This document shows positions 1 to 9,541 of a stretch of DNA of 64,000 bases, one piece after another. Every line of letters starts with the position of its first letter. The stretch's first letter is position 1. The position numbers and the translations under genes are program-made. The notes beneath the pieces are model-generated. The model did not search any database. It was not told where the DNA came from and was given only the letters and a program-made list of their open reading frames with translations. The stretch is from Streptomyces violens (GTDB lineage Bacteria; Actinomycetota; Actinomycetes; Streptomycetales; Streptomycetaceae), in contig NZ_JOBH01000007.1 in NCBI RefSeq assembly GCF_000717745.1, positions 279,612-343,611 of the forward strand, read 5' to 3'.

Positions 1-2
1 CG

Positions 3-824
3 CCTCCGACGCCCCACGCGCACGACGATCACGACGCCCACGACACGCGCGGCGCCGCGCTGGCAGCGATAGCGCACGCGGCCCAGCGGGCGCTCCTGGA
101 ACCTCTCTCCGGTGAACTGAACGGCGTCGCTCTCGCCGGCCGCTACCGCCCCGCCACGGAGAACGCCGTCATCGGCGGCGACCTGCTCAACGTGGCGAAC
201 TCCCCGTACGGCCCGCGGGTGCTGATCGGTGACGTGCGCGGCCACGACCTGGAGGCGGCGCGGCTCGCGACGCTCACGATCGGCTGCTTCCGCGAACACG
301 CCTCCACCATGCCCGACCTGGCCCAGCTCACCAGGACGCTGGACGCCCGGCTCGCGCCCGAGCTGGACTCCGAGGGGTTCGTCACGGCCTTGCTGGCCGA
401 GTTCGCGCCGGGCGAGGTACGGCTGGTCAACTGCGGCCACCCGGCCCCGCTGCGGATCGGCGCGCGGCTGGAGCAGCTGGCCCCGGACGAGCCGGGGCCG
501 CCGCTCGGGCTGCAGCCGGTCCCGCGTCCGCAGCGCGTCCGGCTGGGCGCCAATGAGCGGCTGCTGCTCTACACCGACGGACTCATCGAGGCGCTGGACC
601 CGGGTGGTGACCCCTTTCCGCTGGACGAACGGGTCCGCGAGGCGCTGACCCGTCCCACGCTGGACGACGCGGTCGAGGCGCTGCAGAGCCTCCTCACGGC
701 GCACACGGCGGCGCCGCTCCGGGACGACCTGGCGCTGATGCTGTGCCAGCCGGGCGTCCCGGCCCTCGTGCCGTCCGTCCCCGCGGCGCGCAAGCCGGGG
801 GAACGGACGAACGAGCCGTCCTGA
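3..824 (+). CDS. PP2C-type (SpoIIE/RsbU) serine phosphatase, C-terminal part
   Basis: This is the 3' end of a gene that runs off the left edge of the window; the frame is open from position 3, giving 273 residues. The fragment carries the typical end of a SpoIIE/RsbU phosphatase domain: an NAVIGGDLLNV stretch, then VLIGDVRGHDLEAARLA, whose acidic GDVRGHD motif binds the metal in this family, then VNCGHPAPLRIG and LLLYTDGLIEAL. Such proteins dephosphorylate anti-sigma-antagonist proteins and are very numerous in streptomycetes; the N-terminal sensor or membrane part is outside the window. An ATG at 192 exists but lies inside the domain, so it is not the real start. Its substrate cannot be told. 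The gene converges on the pullulanase gene, 27 nt away. Confidence 0.88.
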   Translation, partial: PPTPHAHDDHDAHDTRGAALAAIAHAAQRALLEPLSGELNGVALAGRYRPATENAVIGGDLLNVANSPYGPRVLIGDVRGHDLEAARLATLTIGCFREHASTMPDLAQLTRTLDARLAPELDSEGFVTALLAEFAPGEVRLVNCGHPAPLRIGARLEQLAPDEPGPPLGLQPVPRPQRVRLGANERLLLYTDGLIEALDPGGDPFPLDERVREALTRPTLDDAVEALQSLLTAHTAAPLRDDLALMLCQPGVPALVPSVPAARKPGERTNEPS

Positions 825-851
825 CGGCCGGGCGACCGGGCGGCCGCCGGA

Positions 852-3494
852 TCAGCCGCGGGTGAAGACCGCGACCGTACGGCCCGGGACGGTGAAGGTT
901 CCGGCCCCCTTCTCGTAGGACGAGGTCCGTACGACCGGGTCGGCGCCGCGGGCCTGGACCGGGTGCAGCACGTACGGCTGCCCGGCCATGTCCCGTACGG
1001 TCTGCGTCTGCCGCTCCGGCGTGGCGTTGAGGACCACGACCAGCTTGCCGAGCCGCATGGTGACCACACCGGGCGTCTCGTCGCGGCCGGACAGCGGGAA
1101 GGACAGCGCCCGCTGCACCTGCTCCGTGGTGGCCAGGCCGAAGTCCGGCTCGGTGGTGCGGATGCGGGTGAGGTCCCGGTACGCGGCCGACGCGCCGGTG
1201 ATCTCCGCGCAGCCGGGGCGCAGCGCGGGGTCGGCGAGCAGCGGCCGCGCGTACGGCCACTTGTCCTTGTTGTCGGCGGCGGGCGGCAGGCCGCGCCCGA
1301 AGCCGTTGCCGTCGGCGCAGTTCCAGTGCAGCGCGTTGAACCAGTCGCCGCTGTCGTAGGAGTTGCGGTCCAGCGACTTGGAGCGGAGCAGGTCGGTGCC
1401 GGCCTGGGAGAGCGCCGGGCCCTGCGAGAGGGTGGCGGTGGCCAGCGCGAGGACCTGCATACGGGCGCGGTCGGCGGGCTTCGTGCGCTGCGGGAGCTTG
1501 TAGGCGAGCGCGTCGTAGAGGGTCTCGTTGTCGTGCGCGTCGGCGTAGGCCAGCGCGTCGCCGGGCGCGGCCGCGTATCCGGCGGGCGCGCCGTTGTAGT
1601 CGACCTCGGAGCCCTTGACGCGGCGGCCCTTGCTGTCGGTGAAGGTGTACTCGGCGAGGCCGCCGGTCAGGCCGACCTTGATCAGATCCTGGTAGTGCAG
1701 CAGCCGGGCCTTCTGCTCGTCCCGGTTTCCGTTGGCGGGCGAGTCGTTGGAGTCGGTGAACAGGCCGGAGGCGAAGCCCTGGACGCGCGGGTCGGCGTCG
1801 AAGGGGCCGCCGCCGCGCACCGCGTCGCGCGCCCGGTCGTCGAACGTGGCGATGCCGGTCCCGGCCATGTTCTTCTGCGTGGCCTGGACGAAGCGGGCGT
1901 CGTTCGCGACCTCGCCGAAGTTCCAGCCCTCGCCGTAGAGGACGATCGCCTTGCCGTCCACGCCGTCCTTCGCGGGCGTCAGGGCGTCCAGGGCCTTGCG
2001 CACGGCGAGGATGTTGGCCTTGGGGTGATGCCCCATCAGGTCGAACCGGAAGCCGTCGACCTTGTAACTCTTCGCCCAGGTGATGAGCGAGTCGACGACG
2101 AGCTTCCCCATCATGGTGTGCTCGGGCGCGGTGTTGGCGCAGCAGGTGGAGGTGCCGACGGTGCCGTCGTCCAGCAGCCGGTGATAGTAGCCGGGGACGA
2201 TGCGGTCCAGTACGGACCGGGGGTCCTGGCCACTCGCGAGGGTGTGGTTGTAGACGACGTCCATGACGGTGCGCAGCCCGGCCCCGTTCAGGCCCTGCAC
2301 CATGCGGCGGAACTCCAGGGTGCGTGCCGTGCCGTCCGGGTCGGAGGCGTACGAGCCCTCGGGCACGGTGTAGTGCACCGGGTCGTAGCCCCAGTTGTAC
2401 GCGTCCTTCGCGGCGGTCTTCGCGACGCACTCCTGCTGTTTCTCGGAGTCCGGCGGGTAGGACGCGAGGTCGCAGTCCGGTGTGGCCTGCCGGTCGGGGC
2501 GCTCGGGGACGGACCCGAAGTCGAAGGCGGGCAGCAGATGGACGTGGCTGGTGCCGGCGCGGGCGAGGGCACGCAGGTGCTTCATGCCGTCGGAGCCGCG
2601 GTCGGTGAAGGCGAGGTACTTCCCGGGGTGCTTCGAGGTGCGGTCCGCGATCGAGAAGTCGCGGACGTGCAGCTCCTGGATGCGGGCGTCGCGCAGCGGT
2701 ACGGCGGCGGGCTTCTCGATCCGGTCCCAGCCCTTGGGGGCCAGCTTCGGGTCGGCCAGGTCGGTGACGAGGCTGCGCTCGGAGTCAGCGGTGAGGCCCG
2801 TGGCGTAAGGGTCGGTGACCTTGTTGGTGACGGTCTGCCCGGCGGCGGGCGCGAAGACGGTGACGGCGTAGCGGTACGGCTTGCCGGTCCAGCCTCGGGC
2901 GCCGGTCACCGACCACACGCCGGTCCGGTCGTCGCGGGTCATCGGCACACTGCGGCCGTCGAGTTCGAGGGCGACGGTGCGCGCGGTGGGTGCCCAGACG
3001 GAGAGGGTGGGGCGGCCGCGGTCGAAGACCGGGCCGAGCCGGGCCCTGGAGGCGGCGCCGTACAGGTCGTCCAGCACGCCGGGTATCTGCACGCCGGTGG
3101 CCTCGCGCAGGGTGCCGTCGGCGGCCCGGCGGGTGGCGACGAGCCGGTCGCGCAGCGCGGTGGCGGCCTGCGCCTGGTCGCGCGGGTCGACGGTGAAGGC
3201 CGGAAAGCCCTTCAGGTGCGGGTACTTGGCTCGCTCGTCGGGCGTCAGAGTGCCGGGCGCGAGGCGCAGCCGCCGGTCGCCGTCGGGGCCGGATTCGAGC
3301 TGGAGGGTGCCGCCGGCCGCGTCGGGCGCGCCCTTCCAGACGACGGTGTCCCGGTCGATCCACTGGGCCTCGGCCTTGGCGGGGTAGGGCGGCGGGGCCG
3401 CCTGTGCGGGCGCGGCGCCGGGCAGGGCGGCGGCCGCCGCGGCGCAGAGCGCCGCGGCGAGCGCGGTGACGGTTCGGCGGAGGGTGCCGGTCAC
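852..3494 (-). CDS. Secreted pullulanase-type debranching enzyme (GH13)
   Basis: An 880-aa exported alpha-1,6-glucosidase that debranches starch, glycogen or pullulan. The N-terminus has a signal peptide (TGTLRRT, then an Ala/Leu-rich core ending APAQA). A beta-sandwich N-terminal domain ([16 protein letters not shown]) precedes the catalytic barrel. The type I pullulanase signature YNWGYDP is at about residues 366-372; the GH13 triad is Asp485 (GFRFDLMG), Glu522 (YGEGWNFG) and Asp655 (AHDNE). The GTG start at 3494 was chosen because AAGGAG lies 9 nt upstream and the signal peptide follows directly; a GTG at 3512 would overlap that site. It starts 23 nt after the alpha-amylase stop, so the two are surely co-transcribed and together degrade branched starch outside the cell. 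Confidence 0.93.
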   Translation of the reverse strand: MTGTLRRTVTALAAALCAAAAAALPGAAPAQAAPPPYPAKAEAQWIDRDTVVWKGAPDAAGGTLQLESGPDGDRRLRLAPGTLTPDERAKYPHLKGFPAFTVDPRDQAQAATALRDRLVATRRAADGTLREATGVQIPGVLDDLYGAASRARLGPVFDRGRPTLSVWAPTARTVALELDGRSVPMTRDDRTGVWSVTGARGWTGKPYRYAVTVFAPAAGQTVTNKVTDPYATGLTADSERSLVTDLADPKLAPKGWDRIEKPAAVPLRDARIQELHVRDFSIADRTSKHPGKYLAFTDRGSDGMKHLRALARAGTSHVHLLPAFDFGSVPERPDRQATPDCDLASYPPDSEKQQECVAKTAAKDAYNWGYDPVHYTVPEGSYASDPDGTARTLEFRRMVQGLNGAGLRTVMDVVYNHTLASGQDPRSVLDRIVPGYYHRLLDDGTVGTSTCCANTAPEHTMMGKLVVDSLITWAKSYKVDGFRFDLMGHHPKANILAVRKALDALTPAKDGVDGKAIVLYGEGWNFGEVANDARFVQATQKNMAGTGIATFDDRARDAVRGGGPFDADPRVQGFASGLFTDSNDSPANGNRDEQKARLLHYQDLIKVGLTGGLAEYTFTDSKGRRVKGSEVDYNGAPAGYAAAPGDALAYADAHDNETLYDALAYKLPQRTKPADRARMQVLALATATLSQGPALSQAGTDLLRSKSLDRNSYDSGDWFNALHWNCADGNGFGRGLPPAADNKDKWPYARPLLADPALRPGCAEITGASAAYRDLTRIRTTEPDFGLATTEQVQRALSFPLSGRDETPGVVTMRLGKLVVVLNATPERQTQTVRDMAGQPYVLHPVQARGADPVVRTSSYEKGAGTFTVPGRTVAVFTRG

Positions 3495-3517
3495 GGAGGT
3501 GGTCTCCTTCACGGTGT

Positions 3518-4903
3518 TCAGCCGCAGGTGCGGGCGCCGGTGTGCAGCGCGAGGGCGGTGTTCGGAGCGAGGGTGGCGGTGAACCGGCCCGACCCGTCGA
3601 CCGTGACAGCCCGCCCGCTCTGCACGTCGCAGTAGTTCCCGGCGGGCAGCGCGCTCTGGAACGTACGGCTCAGGCTCGACGGCTCGTGGTTGATCGCGAC
3701 GTACGCCTTGTCGCCGCGCCCGAAGGCGATGGCGTCGTTGCCGTTGTCCCACCAGTTGGTGACGGCGGTCCCGTGCGCGGTGTTGCGGAAGGCCACCATG
3801 GCCTTGATCTCGGGCCACTTGTGCTGGCACTTCCAGCCGTCCTGCCAGCAGGCGTTGACCGTGCCCCCGTTGGGCGGCCCGGCGTCGTGGTCGGTGAATT
3901 CATAGCCGGAGTGCACGTCCGGGGAGCCGTACGGCCAGGCCAGCATGTAGACATTGGCGAGGGTGTAGTCCGCGCCGTTCTTGTAGCTGAGCGTGGAGCC
4001 GTTGCGCTCGGTGTCCCAGTTGTCGACGAAGACGCCGGACTTGCCGCTCGCCATGTACCCCCAGCCCTCGCCGAAGTTCTTCAGGTACGCGAGCCTCTCG
4101 TTCTGGAAGACCCGCTTGAGGTCGCGGCCGTAGCGGAACTCCTGCACGTCCCCGTTGCCGAGGTACTCGCTCGGCGAGACGGCCTCACCGTCCCCGTGGA
4201 TCGCCTCCTGCTTCCAGTACACGCCCGGGTTGCTCAACTGGCCCTTGATGGCGGCCAGATCCTCGGCGGGCATGTGCTTGGCGGCGTCGATACGGAAGCC
4301 GTCCACGCCGAGGGAGAGCAGGTCGTTGAGGTACTGCGCGATGCGTGTACGGACGTACGGCTCGCCGGTGTCCAGGTCGGCCAGGCCCACCAGCTCGCAG
4401 TGCTGCACGTTGAAGCGGTCCCGGTAGTTGCTGATCTGGGCGGTGCAGTCGTCCATGTCCTGCGGCTGGTAGATCCCGGGGTAGGTGTACTTGCTGTACG
4501 AGGAGCCGCCGGTGCCGGTGCCGGACCCGGCCGACATGTGGTTGATGACGGCGTCCGCGACGACCTTCACGCCGGCCGCGTGGCAGGCGTCGATCATGTT
4601 CTTGAAGGCGGTGCCGTCGCCGAGCCGGCCGGCGATCCTGTAGCTGACGGGCTGGTACGAGGTCCACCACTGGCCGCCCTGGATGTGCTCCGTGGCGGGC
4701 GAGACCTCGACGTATCCGTATCCGGCCGGGCCGAGGGTGTCCTTGCACTCCCGGGCGACCGAGTCGTAGCGCCACTCGAAGAGTTCGGCGGTGACGTCCT
4801 TGGTGCCGGGCGGTGCGGCCTCGGCGGGGGTGCCGAGGGCCGCCGCGGTGAGCGCGAGGGCGGCTGCCGTACAGCCGCGGGCCAGGGATCTGCGAAGGGG
4901 CAT
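3518..4903 (-). CDS. Secreted alpha-amylase (GH13, animal-like bacterial type)
   Basis: A 461-aa extracellular endo-alpha-1,4-glucanase. A signal peptide (LRRSLARG, then Ala/Leu-rich, ending AEA) precedes [14 protein letters not shown], the usual start of the catalytic domain in Streptomyces amylases. The triad is Asp206 (GFRIDAAKH), Glu233 (YWKQEAIHG) and Asp297 ([10 protein letters not shown]). Region IV reads NWD rather than the common NHD; as far as I remember this is usual in actinobacterial members. The C-terminus ends with a short beta domain (residues about 380-461) and no CBM20 starch-binding domain. The ATG at 4903 has a perfect AGGAGG 4 nt upstream. It is the first gene of the amylase-pullulanase operon; a repeat-rich operator lies about 90 nt upstream. 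Confidence 0.94.
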   Translation of the reverse strand: MPLRRSLARGCTAAALALTAAALGTPAEAAPPGTKDVTAELFEWRYDSVARECKDTLGPAGYGYVEVSPATEHIQGGQWWTSYQPVSYRIAGRLGDGTAFKNMIDACHAAGVKVVADAVINHMSAGSGTGTGGSSYSKYTYPGIYQPQDMDDCTAQISNYRDRFNVQHCELVGLADLDTGEPYVRTRIAQYLNDLLSLGVDGFRIDAAKHMPAEDLAAIKGQLSNPGVYWKQEAIHGDGEAVSPSEYLGNGDVQEFRYGRDLKRVFQNERLAYLKNFGEGWGYMASGKSGVFVDNWDTERNGSTLSYKNGADYTLANVYMLAWPYGSPDVHSGYEFTDHDAGPPNGGTVNACWQDGWKCQHKWPEIKAMVAFRNTAHGTAVTNWWDNGNDAIAFGRGDKAYVAINHEPSSLSRTFQSALPAGNYCDVQSGRAVTVDGSGRFTATLAPNTALALHTGARTCG

Positions 4904-4990
4904 GGTTCCTCCTGAGGGGGAGACGAGAGCCTTGCCCGGCAACGCGCCGTGCCCGTAAGGCTGTTGCAGTTGTAGCCGCCGCAATCCGTT

Positions 4991-5020
4991 GTTGCAAGAC
5001 CTTTCGCAAGCCATTGCAAC
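4991..5020 (-). promoter_or_regulatory. Probable MalR-type operator of the amylase operon
   Basis: A 30-bp segment framed by GTTGCAA (4991-4997) and TTGCAAC (5014-5020). Read on the minus strand it holds two direct CTTGC half-sites 12 bp apart (4998-4994 and 5010-5006). Streptomyces amylase promoters are known to carry repeated CTTGCA-type motifs bound by MalR/Reg1 for maltose induction and glucose repression. The same half-sites recur before malE. The assignment to one of the two LacI proteins here is inference. Confidence 0.6.
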
Positions 5021-5072
5021 GGTGTTAACTTCACCGGGCAACATCCCGGTCCGGCCGGCCGGAGGCCACCCG

Positions 5073-6134
5073 CTAGGCGGGGGGCCTCACGCGCCCGGCC
5101 GGCCGGACCGGTCCTCCCGGCACCGGCCCCGTCGACCCCCGTACGACCAGCTCCGGCTGGAAGACGAACTCCGTGCGCTGTACGGGGTTCCCCTGGATCT
5201 CCTCGATCAGCGCGCCGACCGCCGCGGTCGCCATCGCCTGCACGGGCTGCCGCACGGTGGTCAGCGGCGGGTCGGCGAACGCGATGAGCTGCGAGTCGTC
5301 GAAGCCGACAACCGAGAGCTGTCCCGGCACGGCGAGGCCGCGCTGCCGGGCGGCCCGTACGACGCCCAGCGCCATCAGATCGCTGCCGCACACCACACCC
5401 GTACAGCCCGCGTCCAGCAGCGCGGCGGCCGCGGCGTGCCCGCCCTCGACGCTGAACAGCGTGTGCTGCACGAGCCGTTCGGCCTCCCCCGGTGCCGGGC
5501 CGAACAGCTCCTCCATGGCCGCGATGAACCCCTCCGCCTTGCGCCGGGACGGCACGTACCGGGACGGGCCGACGGCCAGCCCGATACGGGTGTGCCCCAG
5601 CGCGGCGAGGTGGGTGACCGCCATCCGGGCGGCCGCCCGGTCGTCGGGCGAGACGAACGAGGCGTGGATGTCCGCGTTGTAGCCGTTGATCAGGACGTAC
5701 GGCACGCCGCGCGTGGTGAGGCGGGTGTAGCGGGCCGGGTCGGCGCCGGTGTCCGCGTGCAGCCCGGACAGGAACACGATCCCGGTGACGCCCCGCGCCT
5801 CCAACTGCTCGACCAGCTCGTCCTCGGTCGCGCCGCCCGGCATCTGCGTACAGAGCACGGGCGTATAGCCGTGCCCGGCCAGCGCCTGCTCGATGATCTG
5901 CGCGAACGCCGGGAAGATCGGGTTGGTCAGCTCCGGGATGACCAGCCCGACCAGGCCCGCGCTGCGCCGCCGCAGCCGCACCGGACGCTCGTACCCGAGC
6001 ACGTCCAGTGCGGCCAGCACCCGCTGCCGGGTGGCGCCGGCCACCCCGGTCCTCCCGTTGAGCACCCGGCTCACGGTGGCCTCGCTGACATCGGCCTGCG
6101 CGGCGATGTCAGCGAGCCTGGGGGGCAGCGTCAC
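5073..6134 (-). CDS. malR: LacI-family maltose/starch regulator (MalR/Reg1-like), copy 1
   Basis: A 353-aa LacI/GalR repressor. The N-terminal helix-turn-helix and hinge helix are complete ([21 protein letters not shown], then [16 protein letters not shown]), followed by a periplasmic-binding-protein-like sugar domain ([65 protein letters not shown]). The GTG start at 6134 overlaps the stop of the upstream alpha-glucosidase gene by four bases (GTGA), which suggests translational coupling. It is the last gene of malE-malF-malG-glucosidase-regulator. Context and the nearby operators point to control of starch and maltodextrin genes. A close paralogue lies at 12650-13771; the sequence does not tell which one is the functional MalR orthologue. 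Confidence 0.85.
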   Translation of the reverse strand: MTLPPRLADIAAQADVSEATVSRVLNGRTGVAGATRQRVLAALDVLGYERPVRLRRRSAGLVGLVIPELTNPIFPAFAQIIEQALAGHGYTPVLCTQMPGGATEDELVEQLEARGVTGIVFLSGLHADTGADPARYTRLTTRGVPYVLINGYNADIHASFVSPDDRAAARMAVTHLAALGHTRIGLAVGPSRYVPSRRKAEGFIAAMEELFGPAPGEAERLVQHTLFSVEGGHAAAAALLDAGCTGVVCGSDLMALGVVRAARQRGLAVPGQLSVVGFDDSQLIAFADPPLTTVRQPVQAMATAAVGALIEEIQGNPVQRTEFVFQPELVVRGSTGPVPGGPVRPAGRVRPPA

Positions 6135-7726
6135 TCGGTCCACCACACGGCCGTGTCCGCGGCCAGCTCGTAGGTGCCGGGGCGTCCCGGAATCTCCTGC
6201 GGCAGCGCGCCGCTGGACAGCAGCGGCCGCCCGGGGACGGTCAGGCGCACGGCCTCCGCCGTGGTGTTCACCGCGCAGGTGAAGCCGCCCGCGCGGCGGA
6301 AGTGCAGTACGCCCTCGGGTGCGGGGCGCCACTCCACCGCGTCGCCCGCGCCGAGCCCGGGGTGCTCCCGGCGGACGGCGAGCGCCGTGCGGTACAGCTC
6401 CAGCGTGGAGTCCGGATCGCCGGTCTGCGCCGCGACGCTCAGGGACGCCCACTCGTCGGGCTGCGGCAGCCAGCTGCCACCGGTCCCGAAGCCGTACGGC
6501 GCTTCCGTACCGGACCACGGGAGCGGCACCCGGCAGCCGTCCCGCAGCCCCTCCTGCCCGTTCTCCTTGAAGAAGGAGGGGTCTTGGCGGACCTCGTCGG
6601 GCAGGTCGGTGACCTCGGGCAGGCCGAGCTCCTCGCCCTGGTAGACGTACGCGGAGCCGGGCAGCGCGAGCATCAGCAGCGCGGCGGCGCGGGCGCGGGG
6701 CAGGCCGCCGCCGAGCCGGGTGCGATGGCGTACGACGTCGTGGTTGGAGAGCACCCAGGTCGTGGGCGCGCCCACCGGGCGCATGGCGTCCAGCGAGGAG
6801 TCGATGACCTCACGCAGCTCGGCCGCGTCCCAGCCGGCGTTCAGGTAGTGGAAGTTGAACGCCTGGTGCAGCTCGTCGGGGCGCAGATAGAGGGCGGTGC
6901 GGTCGGCGCTGGGCGTCCATGCCTCGGCGACGGCGATGCGCTCCCCCGCGTACTCGTCGAGGACCTTCCGCCAGGAGCGGTAGATCGCGTGCACACCGTC
7001 CTGGTCGAAGAAGGGCAGCTCCTGGTTGCCGAGCAGCTTGAGCTGTTCGGCGTGGCCCATGTCGGGCAGCCCGGCGGCCTTGACCAGGCCGTGCGCGACG
7101 TCCACCCGGAAGCCGTCGACGCCCAGGTCCAGCCAGAAGCGCAGGATGGAGCGGAACTCGTCCTGGACGGCGGGGTGTTCCCAGTTGAAGTCGGGCTGCT
7201 GGGGGGCGAAGAGATGGAGGTACCACTCGCCGTCCGGGAGCCGGGTCCAGGCGGGGCCGCCGAAGATGGACTCCCAGTCGTTGGGCGGCTCCTCGCCGTT
7301 CTCGCCGCGGCCCTTGCGGAAGTGGAAGCGCTCGCGCAGGGTCGAGCCCGGTCCCTCGGCCACCGCGCGCTTGAACCATTCGTGCTGGTCGGAGCAGTGG
7401 TTGGGCACCACGTCGACGATGGTGCGCAGGCCCAGCTCGCGGGCGTCGCGGAGCAGCGCCTCGGCGTCCGGCAGGTCGCCGAACATCGGGTCGATGGCCC
7501 GGTAGTCGGCCACGTCGTAACCGGCGTCGGCCTGCGGCGACGCGTAGAAGGGGCTGAGCCAGACGGCGTCGACGCCCAGGTCCTTGAGGTACGGCAGCCG
7601 CTCGCGGATGCCGGCCAGGTCGCCCATCCCGTCACCGTTGCCGTCGGCGAAACTGCGCGGGTACACCTGGTAGATCACCGCGTGGCGCCACCACTCGGTG
7701 GCAGGGGTGGTGGAGTTCTGGTTCAT
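6131..7726 (-). CDS. Cytoplasmic alpha-glucosidase (GH13, AglA-like), copy 1
   Basis: A 531-aa GH13 enzyme without signal peptide, expected to release glucose from imported maltodextrins. It opens with WWRHAVIYQVYPRSFADGNG and has the GH13 triad: Asp209 (GFRVDVAHG), Glu268 (AVAEAW) and Asp330 (SNHDVV). Typical alpha-glucosidase/oligoglucosidase features are GYDVADYRAIDPMFG and the C-terminal PLPWSGTEAPYGF segment. The ATG is one base after the malG stop (TGA-C-ATG), and the gene overlaps the LacI gene by 4 nt at its end, so it is an integral part of the mal operon. Exact specificity (alpha-1,4, alpha-1,6, or transglycosylating such as a GH13 maltosyl or trehalulose enzyme) cannot be fixed from motifs alone. 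Confidence 0.9.
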   Translation of the reverse strand: MNQNSTTPATEWWRHAVIYQVYPRSFADGNGDGMGDLAGIRERLPYLKDLGVDAVWLSPFYASPQADAGYDVADYRAIDPMFGDLPDAEALLRDARELGLRTIVDVVPNHCSDQHEWFKRAVAEGPGSTLRERFHFRKGRGENGEEPPNDWESIFGGPAWTRLPDGEWYLHLFAPQQPDFNWEHPAVQDEFRSILRFWLDLGVDGFRVDVAHGLVKAAGLPDMGHAEQLKLLGNQELPFFDQDGVHAIYRSWRKVLDEYAGERIAVAEAWTPSADRTALYLRPDELHQAFNFHYLNAGWDAAELREVIDSSLDAMRPVGAPTTWVLSNHDVVRHRTRLGGGLPRARAAALLMLALPGSAYVYQGEELGLPEVTDLPDEVRQDPSFFKENGQEGLRDGCRVPLPWSGTEAPYGFGTGGSWLPQPDEWASLSVAAQTGDPDSTLELYRTALAVRREHPGLGAGDAVEWRPAPEGVLHFRRAGGFTCAVNTTAEAVRLTVPGRPLLSSGALPQEIPGRPGTYELAADTAVWWTE

Positions 7727-7727
7727 G

Positions 7728-8558
7728 TCATCCCTTGGTCGTGCCGGCGGTCAGGCCGGATACGAGATGGCGCTGGGCGAAGGCGAAGACGGCGGCCGCG
7801 GGCACGGCGACGATCACGGCCGCGGCAGTCATCGATCCCCAGTCGTTGTTGTACTGGCTGACGAAGGTCTGCAGGCCGCCGGCGAGGGTGAGGTTCTCCT
7901 CGCCGGTCATGAAGGCGGACGCGTAGGCGACCTCGGCCCAGGCCGTGACGAAGGTGTAGAAGCCGGTGACGGCGAGGCCGGGGCGGGCGAGCGGCAGGAC
8001 GAGCCGCCAGAAGGTGCCGAAGGGGTTGAGCCCGTCGACCCGGCCCGACTCGTCGATCTCCACCGGGATCGTGTCGAAGAACCCCTTCATCATCCAGGCG
8101 CAGAACGGCACGGCGATGGTGAGGTAGGTGATGACGAGGCCCGTGGGCTGATTGAGCAGGCCCAGGCTCGCCATCAGGTTGTACAGCGGCACGATCAGCA
8201 CGGCCACCGGGAACATCTGCGTGATCAGCAGCAGCCACATCAGCGGGCGCATCCCGGGGAAGCGGAAGCGGCTGACGGCGTAGCCGGTGGTGGCAGCGAG
8301 GAAGACGCCGAGGACGGTGGTCACGCCGACGATCACCACGGAGTTCCCGAACCAGGTCAGGAACGCGGTGTCGGCCAGTACATGGGTGTAGTTGGCGAGC
8401 GTGAAGTCGGTGACCGGCTCGGTGGTGAAGGCGTCGTTCTTCGGCTTGAAGGAGGTGACCAGCAGCCACAGCGGCGGAAAGACCGCGACGACGGCGGCGG
8501 CAATGAGGGTCGCGTGCAGGCCGGTGGAGGCCAGGGGGCTTCTCTTCTTTTCGCGCAT
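7728..8558 (-). CDS. malG: Maltodextrin ABC importer, permease MalG
   Basis: A 276-aa inner-membrane permease with six predicted membrane segments. The EAA loop that contacts the ATPase is present (EIDESGRVDGLNPFGTFWRLVLPLARPGLA). It pairs with MalF and binding protein MalE. The start is uncertain: GTG at 8567, GTG at 8564 (overlapping the malF stop as GTGA) or ATG at 8558. The ATG was chosen because GCGAGG sits 10 nt before it. No ATPase gene is present in the operon; in streptomycetes the shared ATPase MsiK normally serves such systems. Confidence 0.9.
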   Translation of the reverse strand: MREKKRSPLASTGLHATLIAAAVVAVFPPLWLLVTSFKPKNDAFTTEPVTDFTLANYTHVLADTAFLTWFGNSVVIVGVTTVLGVFLAATTGYAVSRFRFPGMRPLMWLLLITQMFPVAVLIVPLYNLMASLGLLNQPTGLVITYLTIAVPFCAWMMKGFFDTIPVEIDESGRVDGLNPFGTFWRLVLPLARPGLAVTGFYTFVTAWAEVAYASAFMTGEENLTLAGGLQTFVSQYNNDWGSMTAAAVIVAVPAAAVFAFAQRHLVSGLTAGTTKG

Positions 8559-8560
8559 GG

Positions 8561-9541
8561 TCACCACACCTCGCCCTGCTTGCGCAGGCTGCGCCGGTAG
8601 ACGACCGCGACGGCCGAGAGCAGCAGCAGGATCAGCACGCCCCAGGCGGCCGATTCGGAGAAGTTGCGCGGGCTGTCGATGAAGGAGAGTCGGTAGGCGT
8701 ACGTCACGAGGATCTCGGTGGCGTCGCCGGGCCCGCCGCGCGTCAGCAGGAAGATCACCGGGAACATGTTGAAGGTCCAGATCGTGCTGAGCAGGATCAC
8801 CGTGCTGGAGACGGAGCGCAGGGACGGCACGGTGATGTGGCGGAACCGCTGCCAGGCGCTCGCGCCGTCCATCTCGGCGGCCTCGTAGAGCTCACCGGGG
8901 ATGGACTGCAGCCCGCCGAGCAGTGCGACGAGCATGAAGGGCACGCCGAGCCAGACGTTGACGGCGATGACGGAGAGCTTGGCCCAGGTCGGGTCGTTGA
9001 GCCAGGGGATCGCGTCGATGCCGCCGCCCTGGAGGAGCTTGTTGAGCAGCCCGTGCTTCTCGTTGTAGAGCATCCGCCAGGTGAAGACGGAGATGAAGGC
9101 CGGGATCGCCCAGGGCAGGATCAGCGCGAGCCGGTAGAAGGTGCGGCCCTTCAGCTTGCGGTTGAGGAGGTTGGCGAGGACCAGGCCGAGGGTGAAGGTG
9201 AGCCCGACGCAGGCGACGGTCCACACCACGGTCCAGCCCAGCCGGCTCCAGAAGACGCTGTCGCTCAGTACGGCCGTGTAGTTGTCCAGCCCGACGAACT
9301 CGTATGTCGCCGGGATGTGGTTCATGCCGATGTCGCGGGCGACATTGGCCTCGGTGGCGTCGGTGAGCGAGAGGTACAGGCCGCGGACCAGCGGGTAGCC
9401 GATGATGACCACGAGGACGAGCACCACCGGGGCGATCATGGTCCAGGCGTACCAGTGGGTGCTCAGGGCCCGGCGGAGGCGGCCGGGTGGCGCGGCGGGC
9501 GCCGCCTTGCCTTGGGTCTTTGTGGGGGCGAGCGTCGTCAC
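8561..9541 (-). CDS. malF: Maltodextrin ABC importer, permease MalF
   Basis: A 326-aa permease with six membrane segments (first core MIAPVVLVLVVIIGYPLV, residues about 35-55) and the EAA loop ELYEAAEMDGASAWQRFRHITVPSL. The GTG start at 9541 overlaps the malE stop by four bases (GTGA) and has AAGGA 7 nt upstream, so translation is coupled to malE. It forms the translocation channel with MalG; the large periplasmic P2 loop of the enterobacterial MalF is absent, as usual for actinobacterial homologues. Confidence 0.92.
   Translation of the reverse strand: MTTLAPTKTQGKAAPAAPPGRLRRALSTHWYAWTMIAPVVLVLVVIIGYPLVRGLYLSLTDATEANVARDIGMNHIPATYEFVGLDNYTAVLSDSVFWSRLGWTVVWTVACVGLTFTLGLVLANLLNRKLKGRTFYRLALILPWAIPAFISVFTWRMLYNEKHGLLNKLLQGGGIDAIPWLNDPTWAKLSVIAVNVWLGVPFMLVALLGGLQSIPGELYEAAEMDGASAWQRFRHITVPSLRSVSSTVILLSTIWTFNMFPVIFLLTRGGPGDATEILVTYAYRLSFIDSPRNFSESAAWGVLILLLLSAVAVVYRRSLRKQGEVW

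Noticed and set aside
192..824. ATG at 192 as start of the phosphatase
   Set aside because: The conserved domain continues upstream in the same frame to the window edge.
963..3635. Long open frame (890 codons) antisense to pullulanase, and similar ones at 14757-17981 (+), 18842-21835 (+) and 46699-48840 (-)
   Set aside because: Their translations are Gly/Val/Arg-rich without motifs, and each lies opposite a gene with complete family motifs. They are frame shadows of GC-rich codon use.
4013..4021. NWD instead of NHD in amylase region IV as an inactivating change
   Set aside because: As far as I remember this is the normal state in actinobacterial animal-type amylases; all three catalytic acids are present.
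5073..6518. Upstream starts for the LacI gene (up to 6518)
   Set aside because: The extra residues are antisense-type low-complexity sequence inside the glucosidase gene; GTG 6134 directly precedes the helix-turn-helix and gives a GTGA coupling.
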